Positions 9,193 through 18,807 are shown, counted from the stretch's first letter. The stretch is DNA of 64,000 bases from Rubripirellula lacrimiformis (GCF_007741535.1 NZ_CP036525.1:5828001-5892000), one strand, 5' to 3'. Numbers and translations: made by a program. Notes: generated from the letters alone by a model not told the origin.

Positions 9193-11646
9193 ATGGAATC
9201 CTCCGTTTCAGAATCCGCCAGCAAGGCAACCGTGATCGAGATCAACCTGTTGGGGATGCTCCGTCGTCGTTGGCCACACATCGCATTCGGGATCTTTGTC
9301 GGACTGTCGTTGGCAGGCTTCTATTACTTCTCGACCGACCGGATGTACGAATCCAAGATCGAGATCCTGGTGGGTCAACGCAGCAGCGAAGTGACCAACA
9401 ACGGGACGATCACCGGCGCCAATGCCAGCGGCGATAACATCCAGGAAGACCAACTGGCGACTCACCTGCGATTGTTCGTCGGACGGCGGATGTTGGCCGA
9501 AGCAATCCAGAAGGGCAACCTGGATCAATTGGCGTCGTTCCAGCAGGTTGTGGCCAACGGTGGCAGCGTCATCGATCACATTCTGAAGAACATCGAAGTG
9601 AACCGGGGTGGCGAGGGTTCGGCTCGCGACGCAATGGTGCTGCGTGCATCCTATCGCGACACCAACCCTGAAGACGCCGCCATCGTCCTATCGGCGATCT
9701 ACGACAGCTATCGCGACTACGTCGAATCGCACGGGCACAACAGCACCGAGCAAGCGGTCGAGTTGATGGAAAAGGCTCGCGAAACCCATGAATTGGAACT
9801 GGCCACGGCGGACCGCGAGTATCGTGAATTTGTCACGTCGGTGCCGGTGTTGATCGAAGGCTCCACGGTGCAAGACGTCCACAAAGATCGGCTAGAAAAC
9901 CTAGAAGCCGAACTGAATATCGTGACCACATCGTTGGCCGAATCGCGTTCGCGGCTTGAAGTCATCAAGAGCTATCTGGCCACACGTGATAGTTCGAAGA
10001 TCAACAGCATGGACCACTTGGCACTGCTGAGCCAAAAGGAAGTGGAACGGCTGAAACTGTTTTTGGACGTCACCCGCGGCGAGACTCAAAGCGAAGCTTT
10101 TCAAGCGGAACAGCCGATTCGACAAGAGGTTGCCAAAGCCCAGTACAACCGCATGTTGGACTTGATTCAAAAGGAACGCGGTTTCAGTGACGCCTTTGGT
10201 GCCGGCCACCCTCTCGTCGAAGCCGTCCGACAAGAGATCGAGATTACCCGGCGATTCATTTCGTCCAACCAGCCTGCCGAAACGAAGGTGCAAAGTCGAA
10301 AGTTCGACGCGGCCGAAATGCTAAGCACCTACACTTCGCTACTGTCCAACGACATCGCGGAACTGGAGAAGCGGAAAGAATTCTTGCTGCAAGAATCGAC
10401 CCTGGAAATGCGACTGGCCAAGGAAGTCGAAAGTGACTTCATGAAGGGCAGTTCGATGAAGTCTAAACTGACTCGCGCCCAATCGCGTTACGACGAAGTG
10501 ATCTTGCGATTGCAGGAACTGAAACTTTCCCGATCCTACGCCGGCTTTTCGACCGACCTGCTGGAGAGCCCCGAAGTGTCTCAGTCGGCCGCTTGGCCGA
10601 AGCTTCCCATCATCGCTGCTATCGGGTTGTTCCTGGGCATGACATTGGGGCTATTGTTGGCGGTCGGAAGCGAACTGATGGATTCGACCTTCAGCGACGT
10701 TGCTGATTTGGAACGGACCGTCGGTGCACCCGCGATCGCCCACGTTCCACGATTCAACCTTCGGAAGCTACGCAAACTATTGAACAAGGACAGTGGCGTC
10801 CAACCGTCGCTGGTCTGTTCTTACGCACCGCGGTCGACCGAGTCCGAAGTTTATCGAGTTGCCCGTACCGCTTTGATGGTCACCAACCGCAAAGACGATG
10901 TGCGGACAATCATGATGACCAGCCCGCAACCGGGCGATGGCAAATCGACCACGATATCGAACCTAGCCATTTCGTTCGCACGTGCCGGCAAAAGTGTGCT
11001 GTTGATCGACGCCGACATGCGACGACCGGTGATCGCTGGATTGTTCAACGTCGCCGAGTCCCCCGGACTGTCCGATGTGTTGCGCGGCGAAATTTCGGCC
11101 GACACCGCCATCAAACCTTCGGAAATTCCTAACCTGAACCTGATGGCCAACGGATCCCCCACATCGGATCCGGCTGAACTGTTGGAATCGGCAAGATTCT
11201 CGATGATGTTGTCCGAGATGTCGCTGCACTTTGATCTGGTCTTGATCGACGCACCACCTTTGTTGGCAGTTGCAGACCCAGCCATCATCGCGCCGATCGT
11301 GGATTCTGTGGTCATGACCATTCGGGTCAGCAAGAACGGCCGACGCCCTGTCGAACAAGCCACCAAGATTTTGCAAGACATCGGCATGCAGCCATCCGCT
11401 GTGATCGTCAACGGTGTCGATCAAGACGCCAAGAGCTATGGCTACGGAAACTATCAACGAGACCGATACGGATACGTCGGCCACTACCACAACCAGTACG
11501 CCGCTACCAACACGGAAAATCTTCCCTCCGTGCGTACCGTCCCCAGTCCGAAAGGCGAACTGGGGCCCAAAGGCGAAGCGGGGCTTTCCGGTGAACTAGG
11601 CCCCAAGGGTCGTTCGTCGCGATCATCGGAAAGGGCGTCGTTGTAG
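9193..11646 (+). CDS. polysaccharide biosynthesis tyrosine autokinase (Wzz-Wzc type)
   Basis: This is an 817-residue inner-membrane co-polymerase/kinase that controls export and chain length of a capsule or exopolysaccharide. The Wzz region is bounded by a helix near residue 35 (HIAFGIFVGLSLAGFYYF) and one near 475 (LPIIAAIGLFLGMTLGLLLAV), with a long coiled-coil periplasmic part between. The cytoplasmic BY-kinase domain has Walker A SPQPGDGKSTT (about residue 576), Walker A' LLIDADMRRP and Walker B LVLIDAPPLLAVAD. A tyrosine cluster YGYGNYQRDRYGYVGHYHNQY is the expected autophosphorylation tail. After it comes an unusual short collagen-like end (KGELGPKGEAG, GELGPKG). It heads an operon with two glycosyltransferases and a polymerase. 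Confidence 0.9.
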   Translation: MESSVSESASKATVIEINLLGMLRRRWPHIAFGIFVGLSLAGFYYFSTDRMYESKIEILVGQRSSEVTNNGTITGANASGDNIQEDQLATHLRLFVGRRMLAEAIQKGNLDQLASFQQVVANGGSVIDHILKNIEVNRGGEGSARDAMVLRASYRDTNPEDAAIVLSAIYDSYRDYVESHGHNSTEQAVELMEKARETHELELATADREYREFVTSVPVLIEGSTVQDVHKDRLENLEAELNIVTTSLAESRSRLEVIKSYLATRDSSKINSMDHLALLSQKEVERLKLFLDVTRGETQSEAFQAEQPIRQEVAKAQYNRMLDLIQKERGFSDAFGAGHPLVEAVRQEIEITRRFISSNQPAETKVQSRKFDAAEMLSTYTSLLSNDIAELEKRKEFLLQESTLEMRLAKEVESDFMKGSSMKSKLTRAQSRYDEVILRLQELKLSRSYAGFSTDLLESPEVSQSAAWPKLPIIAAIGLFLGMTLGLLLAVGSELMDSTFSDVADLERTVGAPAIAHVPRFNLRKLRKLLNKDSGVQPSLVCSYAPRSTESEVYRVARTALMVTNRKDDVRTIMMTSPQPGDGKSTTISNLAISFARAGKSVLLIDADMRRPVIAGLFNVAESPGLSDVLRGEISADTAIKPSEIPNLNLMANGSPTSDPAELLESARFSMMLSEMSLHFDLVLIDAPPLLAVADPAIIAPIVDSVVMTIRVSKNGRRPVEQATKILQDIGMQPSAVIVNGVDQDAKSYGYGNYQRDRYGYVGHYHNQYAATNTENLPSVRTVPSPKGELGPKGEAGLSGELGPKGRSSRSSERASL

Positions 11647-11647
11647 T

Positions 11648-12760
11648 ATGAAGTTTGCATTGGCACATCATTGGTTGACCAGCTATCGCGGTGGCGAGCG
11701 CGTGCTGGAACAAATGGCATCGCTGTTCCCGGGTGACATCTACACTCTGGTGCAGGATCCACGCGTTGATGTGCCTGGGATCGCCGGACGCAAGATTCGC
11801 ACCAGTGCGTTGCAGCGGATTCCCAAGGCGGCCGCTTTGTACCGGCATCTGCTGCCGCTGCATCCGTGGGCGATCAGCAATCTGAAGGTCGATGAAGACG
11901 TCGACGTCTTGCTTAGCAGCGACGCATCTCTGATCAAGGGAATCGACGCACCCGAGTCGGCCACCCATGTCTGCTATTGTCATTCGCCACCACGGTACCT
12001 GTGGGAGATGTCGGCCGACTATAAAAAGACGTCCTTGGCGGCGCGAGTTGCACTGGACGGCTGCGCCCCAAGACTGCGTGATTGGGACTATCGGGCCGCA
12101 CAGTCCGTGACCCACTTCATCGCCAATTCCCAGTTTGTCGCTGAACGAATCCAAAAGTACTACGACCGCGAATCGACCGTCATCTTTCCGCCCGTTGCCG
12201 TCGACGCGTTCCAACATGACCGGCCGCGAGAATCGTTCTGTCTGGTGATCTCGGAATTGGTCCCTTACAAGCGGATCGATTTGGCTGTCGAAGCGTTCAA
12301 TCGCACCGGCCAACGCTTGGTGATCATTGGCGATGGCCCCGAACGATCGCGTTTGGAATCGGTTGCCAAGCCGAACGTTGAATTTTGGGGACGTCGCAGT
12401 TTTGCTGATCTGAAGCGAAACTTGGAAATCGCCCAGGCGTTGATATTCCCCGGTGTCGAAGACTTTGGCATCACTCCGGTCGAAGCTCAGGCAGCCGGCT
12501 GCCCAGTGATCGCGTATCGGGGCGGTGGAGCGTTGGAAACCGTGGTAGAGGGTCAAACAGGCCTGTTCTTTGATGATCAGAATATCGATTCGCTGATCGA
12601 TGCGGTCGATTCGATGGCCGATCACCCGATCTCCGCCGATGTCTGCAACGCAGCCGCACAGCGATTTTCCGCGGAACGTTTCTGCCAACAGTATCGTGAT
12701 TTTGTTGAATCCAAAATTGCGATCGACGCACCAGTGCTTCCTCAATCGATCGCGAGCTGA
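11648..12760 (+). CDS. GT4-family glycosyltransferase
   Basis: This is a predicted cytosolic retaining glycosyltransferase (370 aa, GT-B fold) adding a sugar to the lipid-linked polysaccharide unit. The N-terminus MKFALAHHWLTSYRGGERVL is the acceptor-side Rossmann start with the usual GG loop. The C-terminal donor half has LVIIGDGPERSRLE and, further on, FPGVEDFGITPVEAQAAGCP, the E-x7-E-type motif of GT4 enzymes, then PVIAYRGGGALETV. The start ATG follows the kinase stop by one base, so translation is probably coupled. Donor and acceptor cannot be told from sequence alone. It resembles WbaZ-type mannosyltransferases, but I would not name it more closely. Confidence 0.88.
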   Translation: MKFALAHHWLTSYRGGERVLEQMASLFPGDIYTLVQDPRVDVPGIAGRKIRTSALQRIPKAAALYRHLLPLHPWAISNLKVDEDVDVLLSSDASLIKGIDAPESATHVCYCHSPPRYLWEMSADYKKTSLAARVALDGCAPRLRDWDYRAAQSVTHFIANSQFVAERIQKYYDRESTVIFPPVAVDAFQHDRPRESFCLVISELVPYKRIDLAVEAFNRTGQRLVIIGDGPERSRLESVAKPNVEFWGRRSFADLKRNLEIAQALIFPGVEDFGITPVEAQAAGCPVIAYRGGGALETVVEGQTGLFFDDQNIDSLIDAVDSMADHPISADVCNAAAQRFSAERFCQQYRDFVESKIAIDAPVLPQSIAS

Positions 12761-12763
12761 ACG

Positions 12764-13747
12764 ATGCCTGGACTGTACTTTGACCAACGATGGTGTGCCC
12801 AACATGGCATCGGACGTTTTGCAACCGAAACCCGCAAACACTTGGTCGGCTGGAACGATCTGCCCATCAACGGGTACCCCACCAACGCCACCGACGCGTG
12901 GCGACTGGGCCGTTGTCTGCGACGCGAAAAGGCGACGCTGTTTTTTAGCCCCGGATTCAACGTTCCCGCCTTTGCAAAATGTCGTGTCGTGTGCACGATC
13001 CACGATCTGATTCATGTCCACTACCGAGACAAACAATCCAAGTTGAAGCTGGCCTATTACAAACATCTGCAAAGACCCGTTGTCCGTCGATCTCCGTTGA
13101 CCTTGACCGTTTCGGAATTCAGTCGGCAGCAGATCATCCAGTGGTATGGTCTGCGGGACAGCCAAGTGGTGTGCGTTGGGAACGGCGTCAGCGACGAATT
13201 CACGCCCGATGGACCGCGACTGGATACCGACCAGCGATTTCTGCTGTACGTCGGGAACACACGTCCGCACAAAAATGTCGACGTGTTGCTGCGTGCCCTG
13301 TCGCGAATCGATTCGGACCTGTCGTTGACGATGGTGATGAAACCCAACGATTCGATACGCCGGCGGATCCAACAACTTGGTCTGGCCCAGCGTGTCCGTT
13401 TTCGCACGGGACTCAGCGATGCCGAACTGGCGATGCACTATCGCGCGGCAGTGGCAACGGTATTGCCCAGCTATTTCGAAGGGTTTGGGTTGCCGTTGGT
13501 CGAAGCCATGGCGTGTGGCTGTCCGGTGATGGGCGCCGATCGCACGTCCATTCCCGAAGTGATGGGCAGCGCCGGACTTCTGTTCGATCCTGACGACGAA
13601 GAATCGCTGGTGGAACAGATCACGCGAATCGAAAGTCCATCATCCGATCGTCAGTCCAAGGTGGCCTTGGGGCTACGGCAAGCGAGTCGTTTTCGCTGGG
13701 CCGACGTAGCTTATCGCATAGACAACGCATTGAAGAACGTGGCATGA
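12764..13747 (+). CDS. second GT4-family glycosyltransferase
   Basis: This 327-residue GT-B enzyme starts 3 bases after the previous stop. The N-terminal half contains RRVCTIHDLIHVHYRDKQ-like residues (CTIHDLIHV is the conserved strand of GT4 mannosyl-type enzymes). The C-terminal half has LLYVGNTRPHKNVDVLLRAL, then LPSYFEGFGLPLVEAMACG with the E-x7-E donor-binding motif, and SIPEVMGSAGLLFDPDD. All are standard for GT4. It is shorter than average because the N-terminal domain is compact. It very probably acts in the same polysaccharide pathway as its neighbours. The stop overlaps the next start by 4 bp (ATGA). Confidence 0.88.
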   Translation: MPGLYFDQRWCAQHGIGRFATETRKHLVGWNDLPINGYPTNATDAWRLGRCLRREKATLFFSPGFNVPAFAKCRVVCTIHDLIHVHYRDKQSKLKLAYYKHLQRPVVRRSPLTLTVSEFSRQQIIQWYGLRDSQVVCVGNGVSDEFTPDGPRLDTDQRFLLYVGNTRPHKNVDVLLRALSRIDSDLSLTMVMKPNDSIRRRIQQLGLAQRVRFRTGLSDAELAMHYRAAVATVLPSYFEGFGLPLVEAMACGCPVMGADRTSIPEVMGSAGLLFDPDDEESLVEQITRIESPSSDRQSKVALGLRQASRFRWADVAYRIDNALKNVA

Positions 13748-15000
13748 TCAGTCCGATGTCGAGCACCTCCACGAGGGATCCCCATTCAGCCGCCGGAAAC
13801 GCGCCAGCAGGCAGTCCAACGCGCCGTTGGGGGATCGCAAAGATCGCAGGCCTGCCGCATGTGGCGATCCTGCTGGGTGCATCCGTCAGCATGCTGGCCT
13901 GGATGGCGCCTTCGATCACCCAGAGCGGGAAGGGCTATGTGGCGGCGCCGGCGACCTTTACCGAAGTCGCCATCACGATCGGTGCCTATCTGATGCTGGG
14001 GTTGGCGGCCGGGGTCGGTTACCTGGTGGGCCGAATCCTAAGCCGGCGGCTGCCAACGATCCATGCCGATCGCCCGGTCGATTTGCGACACACCGGTTTC
14101 TGGTCAGCAACGATTCTGTTCGCCGCGATCGGAACCTTGATCGCTGGTTTGACCATTGTCCGTGCCATCGGACCGGCCGGTTGTTTGCAGGCTCTGATAT
14201 CGTTCAATGCGAACGCGTTCAAGATGGCACTGTACGAAAACTATCAGTCGGGAATCCTGTCACTGCGATACCTGGCGATCCTGGCCGGCGCGATTGCGAT
14301 TTTCCGATATTTGGCGTTCCGCGATTTGTCAGCCCGGGCGGTGATATCCTTCGGCCTGCTGCTGTCCGTTGCGATGATCTCCAGTCGACTATCGCTCATC
14401 TGGGCAGTGGTCATGGGCGGCATCGCCTATCTGCTGTATCCGGAAAGCAGCTACAAAAGGAAGATTTCGCGTAGCGAACTGATCATCGGTGCTTCCGCCG
14501 TGATTGTGTTGTTGGGGGCGCTGACGATCTCGCGCACCTATGGCTACTATCAAAATCGAGGCGCCGACAATGTCGTGTCCGCCGTGTTGGGCGAATTCCA
14601 TCGATACCTGGCTGCACCGTTTCAAGGCGGGATTGAAGCGATGAACTTCTCGGGCGGTCATTCGCATCTGAGCGAGTCGGCGGGGATCGACGCCAATCTG
14701 TCCACGAACTCGGCGCTGATGGATTTCGCCGCACTGACAGGCCGCTGGAACCTAGTGGCTCTTTCGTTGGTGGTCATGATCAGCAGTGGTGCCTGCGGCA
14801 TGCTGCGACGCTACTCGGGCACCTATTTCATTTTCGCCTTTGGGGTGCTGCAAGCATGCCACCTAGAGCTGTGGCGAATCTCGATGTTCCACCGTGGGAT
14901 CACGCTAACCCTGATCATCTTTGCGATGGTCGTACCGCTGTTGCAAATCTATATCCGCATCCCGTCACTAAAAATCCCAAGCATCCGAGTGCGTTTGTAG
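13744..15000 (+). CDS. Wzy-like polysaccharide polymerase (multi-pass membrane protein)
   Basis: This is a 418-residue protein with about ten hydrophobic helices and a charged N-terminal tail. It is placed last in the polysaccharide operon with a 4 bp ATGA overlap. Sequence identity among Wzy/EpsG/O-antigen polymerases is poor, so the call rests on topology, a sizeable periplasmic loop in the second half (about residues 265-330, including YGYYQNRGADNVVSAVLGEFHRYLA), and the neighbours. A role joining repeat units at the periplasmic face is inferred. No flippase (Wzx) or outer-membrane Wza gene is visible here, so the pathway must be completed elsewhere. Transcription runs into the tandem array at 15026. 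Confidence 0.65.
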   Translation: MISPMSSTSTRDPHSAAGNAPAGSPTRRWGIAKIAGLPHVAILLGASVSMLAWMAPSITQSGKGYVAAPATFTEVAITIGAYLMLGLAAGVGYLVGRILSRRLPTIHADRPVDLRHTGFWSATILFAAIGTLIAGLTIVRAIGPAGCLQALISFNANAFKMALYENYQSGILSLRYLAILAGAIAIFRYLAFRDLSARAVISFGLLLSVAMISSRLSLIWAVVMGGIAYLLYPESSYKRKISRSELIIGASAVIVLLGALTISRTYGYYQNRGADNVVSAVLGEFHRYLAAPFQGGIEAMNFSGGHSHLSESAGIDANLSTNSALMDFAALTGRWNLVALSLVVMISSGACGMLRRYSGTYFIFAFGVLQACHLELWRISMFHRGITLTLIIFAMVVPLLQIYIRIPSLKIPSIRVRL

Positions 15001-15025
15001 TCCTTCCACCAATTCAACATCTTTC

Positions 15026-15834
15026 GTTTAACCGCACAAGCAACGCCGAACGCGCCGCGAACCACATCACCCCACCCGCGTTGCATCGTTTAACCGTGCG
15101 GGCAACGCCCCACGCGTTTACCAGCCAACGCACGGCCCCCCAGGCACACGGCCAACCGAAGCGAAACACATCAGCCCCACCCACACTTCATTTAACCGTG
15201 CGGGCAACGCCCCACGCGTTTACCAACCAACGCACCGCCCCCCAGGCACACGGCCAACCGAAGCGAAACACATCAGCCCCACCCCCACATTTCGTTTAAC
15301 CGTGCGGGCAACGCCTCACGCGTTTACCAACCAACGCACGGCCCCCCAGGCACACGGCCAACCGAAGCGAAACAGACCACCCTCACCCACATTTCGTTTA
15401 ACCGTGCGGGCAACGCCCCACGCGTTTACCAGCCAACGCACGGCCCCCCAGGCACGCGGCCAACCGAAGCGAAACACATCAGCCCCACCCGCATTTCGTT
15501 TAACCGTGCGGGCAACGCCCCACGCGTTTACCAACCAACGCACGGCCCCCCAGGCACGCGGCCAACCGAAGCGAAACACATCACCCTCACCCACATTTCG
15601 TTTAACCGTGCGGGCAACGCCCCACGCGCTGATCAGCCAACGCACCGCGCGCCAGGCACGCGGCCAACCGAAGCGATACACATCAGCCCCACCCCCGCAT
15701 GTCGTTTAACCGTGCGGGCAACGCCCCACGCGTTTACCAGCCAACGCACGGCCCCCCAGGCACGCGGCTAACCGAAGCGAAACACATCAGCCTCACCCAC
15801 ACTTCATTTAGCCGTGCGGGCATCGCCACGTGCT
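15026..15834. repeat. tandem array 1: seven 102-104 bp units plus two partial ones
   Basis: Units begin with GTTTAACCGTGCGGGC or close variants at 15088, 15190, 15294, 15396, 15498, 15600 and 15704, giving spacings of 102, 104, 102, 102, 102 and 104. A degenerate 62 bp unit precedes them at 15026 and a truncated one follows at 15806. Units differ by point changes and 1-2 bp indels, with no unique spacers. The array fills the gap between the convergent polymerase gene and the 171-residue gene, whose stop codon lies in the last partial unit. Frames stay open across several units only because 102 is a multiple of 3. Confidence 0.95.
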
Positions 15835-16348
15835 AGTCCGCCAACACAGGGGCTGGCGGCTGGATCCGCGGATGCTTCATCGATTCCCAAACTTCGGTTG
15901 TGCCGTCATCGGCATCGGCTGCACGCCGGAAGAATTGCCGTGTGGATTTGGGGTCGGTTGTGGAGGTCGAATCGACATCGACCCAGGCACCACGCTGCAG
16001 CACCAGTGGCAGGACATCGGGGTCAAGCAGGTATTGATCAGACGTGATGACGCGTAGTCGATCATCGCTGCCGGTCGCTCCCAATTCGACGCGATCATCC
16101 ACGATTCCGTTCGCTCCATCGTCCACCTCTGCGATGCCGGGCAATCCATCGGCGCCCGCATCGACTCCGACGTAAGCACTGGCATCGAAACGCTGCGTCC
16201 GCACCAACTGTTCATTCCCCTGCGGGGCGATCGCCACTGGCAACGCCACCCAACGCCCCAGTGCCAGCAGGCCCAGCAGCAACACGGCGGCCGCTTTGAC
16301 TACCGCCGCCGAAGTATCGTTCGGATGATCAGCCGGTCGGTTCATCAT
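15833..16348 (-). CDS. small membrane-anchored partner of the GspJ-like protein, 171 aa
   Basis: This is the last gene of the pseudopilin operon. Its start overlaps the GspJ-like stop by 4 bp (ATGA), so translation is probably coupled. A helix near residues 15-38 (VVKAAAVLLLGLLALGRWVALPVAIA) would anchor it, with the rest outside. Residues from about 75 share with the GspJ-like protein a module reading D-D-G-x-N-G-x-x-D-D followed by ELGATGSDD, then a stretch ending RGAWVDVD (RGAFVDL in the J protein). There is no prepilin motif. I know no family for it. It may be an accessory or detached piece of the J protein. Its 3' end abuts array 1. Confidence 0.6.
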   Translation of the reverse strand: MMNRPADHPNDTSAAVVKAAAVLLLGLLALGRWVALPVAIAPQGNEQLVRTQRFDASAYVGVDAGADGLPGIAEVDDGANGIVDDRVELGATGSDDRLRVITSDQYLLDPDVLPLVLQRGAWVDVDSTSTTDPKSTRQFFRRAADADDGTTEVWESMKHPRIQPPAPVLAD

Positions 16349-18807
16349 TCCAGCGATTCAACAACGGTGAACTGTGCGATTTCTTCGCTGGACGGATCCA
16401 ACACTCGCATCGTCACGCTAATCGCTTGCAGTCGACGCGGGAACGGTGCCGATGTCTCGGGTTCACTAGGCACAAAACGGCCCGTATCCACCTGCAACAC
16501 ATTCTTAACACCGGTTGGCAACCGAGGAACGGGCGCTGTGGCACTCGTACCTGGATCGCTTAGCACCCAGGTCGTGCCGACCAGGTTTGCACCGGACAAT
16601 TGCCCTGCCGGTGTTTGGCTTTGATCGAATCCATCCGATTCATAACCGTCGGTCCAGGTGTCGTAGGTTGGCTGAAAGAAACAGATATTTCCGAACGCGT
16701 CAAAGTGGACCAATTTCCCACTGCGTTTCATGGGGCTTAGCCCATCCGTCGCGGTCGGTTGCACCATCGGAAGCAGCGAAAAATCGGATTGCATGAACAG
16801 ATTGAAGTTCGTTTGGATGCGAGGGACCGGGGCGACCGTGGTGCTAGGCCGCGGCGTTGCCACTTCGCCCGTTTCCACGGACTGAGCCATCCGTTGTCCC
16901 AGCGGTGTTCCCGCCAGGAACGGAAAGCCAAGATCGACGAAAGCCCCGCGGCTTCCCAAACTGACAAAGTCGTAACCAAAGGTGCCGGCCACCTGTGGAT
17001 GCAAAATTTCTTGGCCGATCACGTCGTAGATCGCCATGTCAGAAACTTCGACAAGCAAATCATCGCTGCCGGCTGCCCCCAATTCCGATCGTGCGGAACC
17101 CCCGACAGTCACTGTTTCGTCGGCAGTGCCGGTTCCGTCATCGTCAACGCCGGACTTTCCCGGATCTCCGTCGGGGCCGCCGGTAATGAACACAGGAGCG
17201 CTCTCGTCAAAGACACGGATGTCGTAGGACAGCACGTTGCTGACGAAGACGTCTTCACCCGTTCGATCCCAGCGAGGGTCTTCGAACGCAGCGCCCGCGG
17301 GCAGGTACCCACGTTCCCAATGGTCCCCCTGGCTGGTTCCAGGTTGATTGGCATCGCCCAAGGCAAAGTGCGGCAGCAGCCATCCGTTGAACAGTCCGCT
17401 AAGCGAATCATCCCCCGTCGTGGGCGTCCCGGCGGTGTTGCGAGTGCGGGCGCTGGTCTGGCCCAGCGGAAACCAACTGGGGGCGGTCGCAGAGGCGGGA
17501 ATGGATCGCGGATCGGCGGTCCCTTGCCAATTCAACAACACATCGTTCCAGCCCAATGCCAATAGCGGCATCGAAGTTGCTAGATCGCCGCTGGTAAAGT
17601 CGCCACGTCCAAAGTATCGACCTGGGTATCGCACGTGCGCAAATCGGTTATGAGGCTGGACCAAGTCGGTCATCGAGTTGGCGGCGACGTAACCGGTCGG
17701 TTCGCCCGTTTCGGGATGAATCACACGTCGCAAAGACAGATCATAGAAATGGTGCAGCGGCGTCATCCCGACCAACCAATTGCTGTTCAGCATCTGCGCG
17801 TTGTTGGTGGCGCTGGTGGGAACGGCATAGTTGGGGTACAGGGGCGATTCGGGAGCATTCACAACGCCGATCGGATACACCTGGCGAAGCGCCGGCGGAA
17901 CGAACGATGGCGATACATTGTCGTCTTGAGGGCGAAGGACCGCGGTATCAAATGGCTTGCTTCCGGGGATGGTCCGAACCCGGTTCAGGTCGGGACGGAT
18001 CAGCAACGTTCGCTGATGCAAAACAATGCGGTCGGGAACCAAATCGTTGTTGCTGTCCTTGTACAGCGGCATCCCGGATGGATGGGCAGCAATGTTGATC
18101 AAATTCGTTGCCGGATCCACATCCCAAACGGGCGACGCCCAGATGATGATTTCGGCAAACTTCGACCGGATCACTCGCGGTTCCATTTCGTCGGTAGCCG
18201 CGTCGTCGACCAAGTAGGCGGGTACCTTTCCGGTGAACCACTGGTCCCCGCTCGCTTCGGCCGTGAACGCAAGGTAGTCGTCAAAGTCGCCGATCCGCGC
18301 GTGTTTGCGGTACGTCGCGCCCTTTTCGATATCCGGATCGTAGAAGTCGGTGACCGAATCCCCATCGGTGTCGGTCGTGTCACTTTGGAAGATCACGGTT
18401 CCATCGGAGCGAGTCCGAGTGGCCTCGGCACCAAACAGTCCCATCGTATGTTCGGTCATCGGTCCTTCGTAGTACATGAAGTACCCCAGACCGGCTTCGG
18501 TCTTCAGCGGCGGATTGGCGATGGCGGTTCGCGCCCCCAGATCCGTGCGAAGTCGGAAACTGGCACCTCGCAGCTTGCTGCTAAGCGAAACCTGGCTGCG
18601 TCCTTCCTTGATCGACTTTCCGATGACGCCAAACGACTTCGCCAGTGCCGCCATCAGCAGCATCGTGATGGTCATCGCGATCAGCAATTCGACCAGCGAG
18701 AACGCCAGCGAAGCGGCGCGTCGGAAGCCCCGAAAGCGGTCGGTGGAAGTTGGTAAATCAATCATGACAGTTTTTTGATGAGATAGTTTCATGAGACGGC
18801 TTCGCAT
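16345..18807 (-). CDS. giant GspJ/PilW-like pseudopilin (820 aa)
   Basis: The prepilin-type N-terminus reads LA-FSLVELLIAMTITMLL, with the conserved Glu at +5 and Ala rather than Gly at -1, then KLRGASFRLRTDLG, typical of GspJ/PilW. Such minor pseudopilins are about 200 residues; this one is 820. The rest has many Asp/Gly/Asn clusters (DTDGDSVTDFYDPD, DSNNDLVPDR, DDDGTGTADE) that look like calcium-binding loops. The module near residues 565-610 is shared with the next gene. In type II secretion, J sits with I and K at the pseudopilus tip. Start choice is uncertain: the ATG codons at 18807, 18792 and 18765 all lack a clear ribosome site. It lies 37 bp after the GspK-like gene. Confidence 0.75.
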   Translation of the reverse strand: MRSRLMKLSHQKTVMIDLPTSTDRFRGFRRAASLAFSLVELLIAMTITMLLMAALAKSFGVIGKSIKEGRSQVSLSSKLRGASFRLRTDLGARTAIANPPLKTEAGLGYFMYYEGPMTEHTMGLFGAEATRTRSDGTVIFQSDTTDTDGDSVTDFYDPDIEKGATYRKHARIGDFDDYLAFTAEASGDQWFTGKVPAYLVDDAATDEMEPRVIRSKFAEIIIWASPVWDVDPATNLINIAAHPSGMPLYKDSNNDLVPDRIVLHQRTLLIRPDLNRVRTIPGSKPFDTAVLRPQDDNVSPSFVPPALRQVYPIGVVNAPESPLYPNYAVPTSATNNAQMLNSNWLVGMTPLHHFYDLSLRRVIHPETGEPTGYVAANSMTDLVQPHNRFAHVRYPGRYFGRGDFTSGDLATSMPLLALGWNDVLLNWQGTADPRSIPASATAPSWFPLGQTSARTRNTAGTPTTGDDSLSGLFNGWLLPHFALGDANQPGTSQGDHWERGYLPAGAAFEDPRWDRTGEDVFVSNVLSYDIRVFDESAPVFITGGPDGDPGKSGVDDDGTGTADETVTVGGSARSELGAAGSDDLLVEVSDMAIYDVIGQEILHPQVAGTFGYDFVSLGSRGAFVDLGFPFLAGTPLGQRMAQSVETGEVATPRPSTTVAPVPRIQTNFNLFMQSDFSLLPMVQPTATDGLSPMKRSGKLVHFDAFGNICFFQPTYDTWTDGYESDGFDQSQTPAGQLSGANLVGTTWVLSDPGTSATAPVPRLPTGVKNVLQVDTGRFVPSEPETSAPFPRRLQAISVTMRVLDPSSEEIAQFTVVESLE

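Noticed and set aside
11504-13438. 644-codon frame antisense to the kinase and glycosyltransferase genes
   Set aside because: The sense-strand genes have clear motifs and operon spacing. This frame crosses gene borders and has random-looking composition.
15302-15709. 135-codon open frame made of repeat units
   Set aside because: It follows the 102 bp unit length and is broken by the 104 bp units, so openness is a by-product of period. No ribosome site, and two other frames are open over the same DNA.
15026-15834. Possible CRISPR array
   Set aside because: Units are 102-104 bp and similar along their full length, with no unique spacers and no cas genes. The structure is a plain tandem array of diverging copies.
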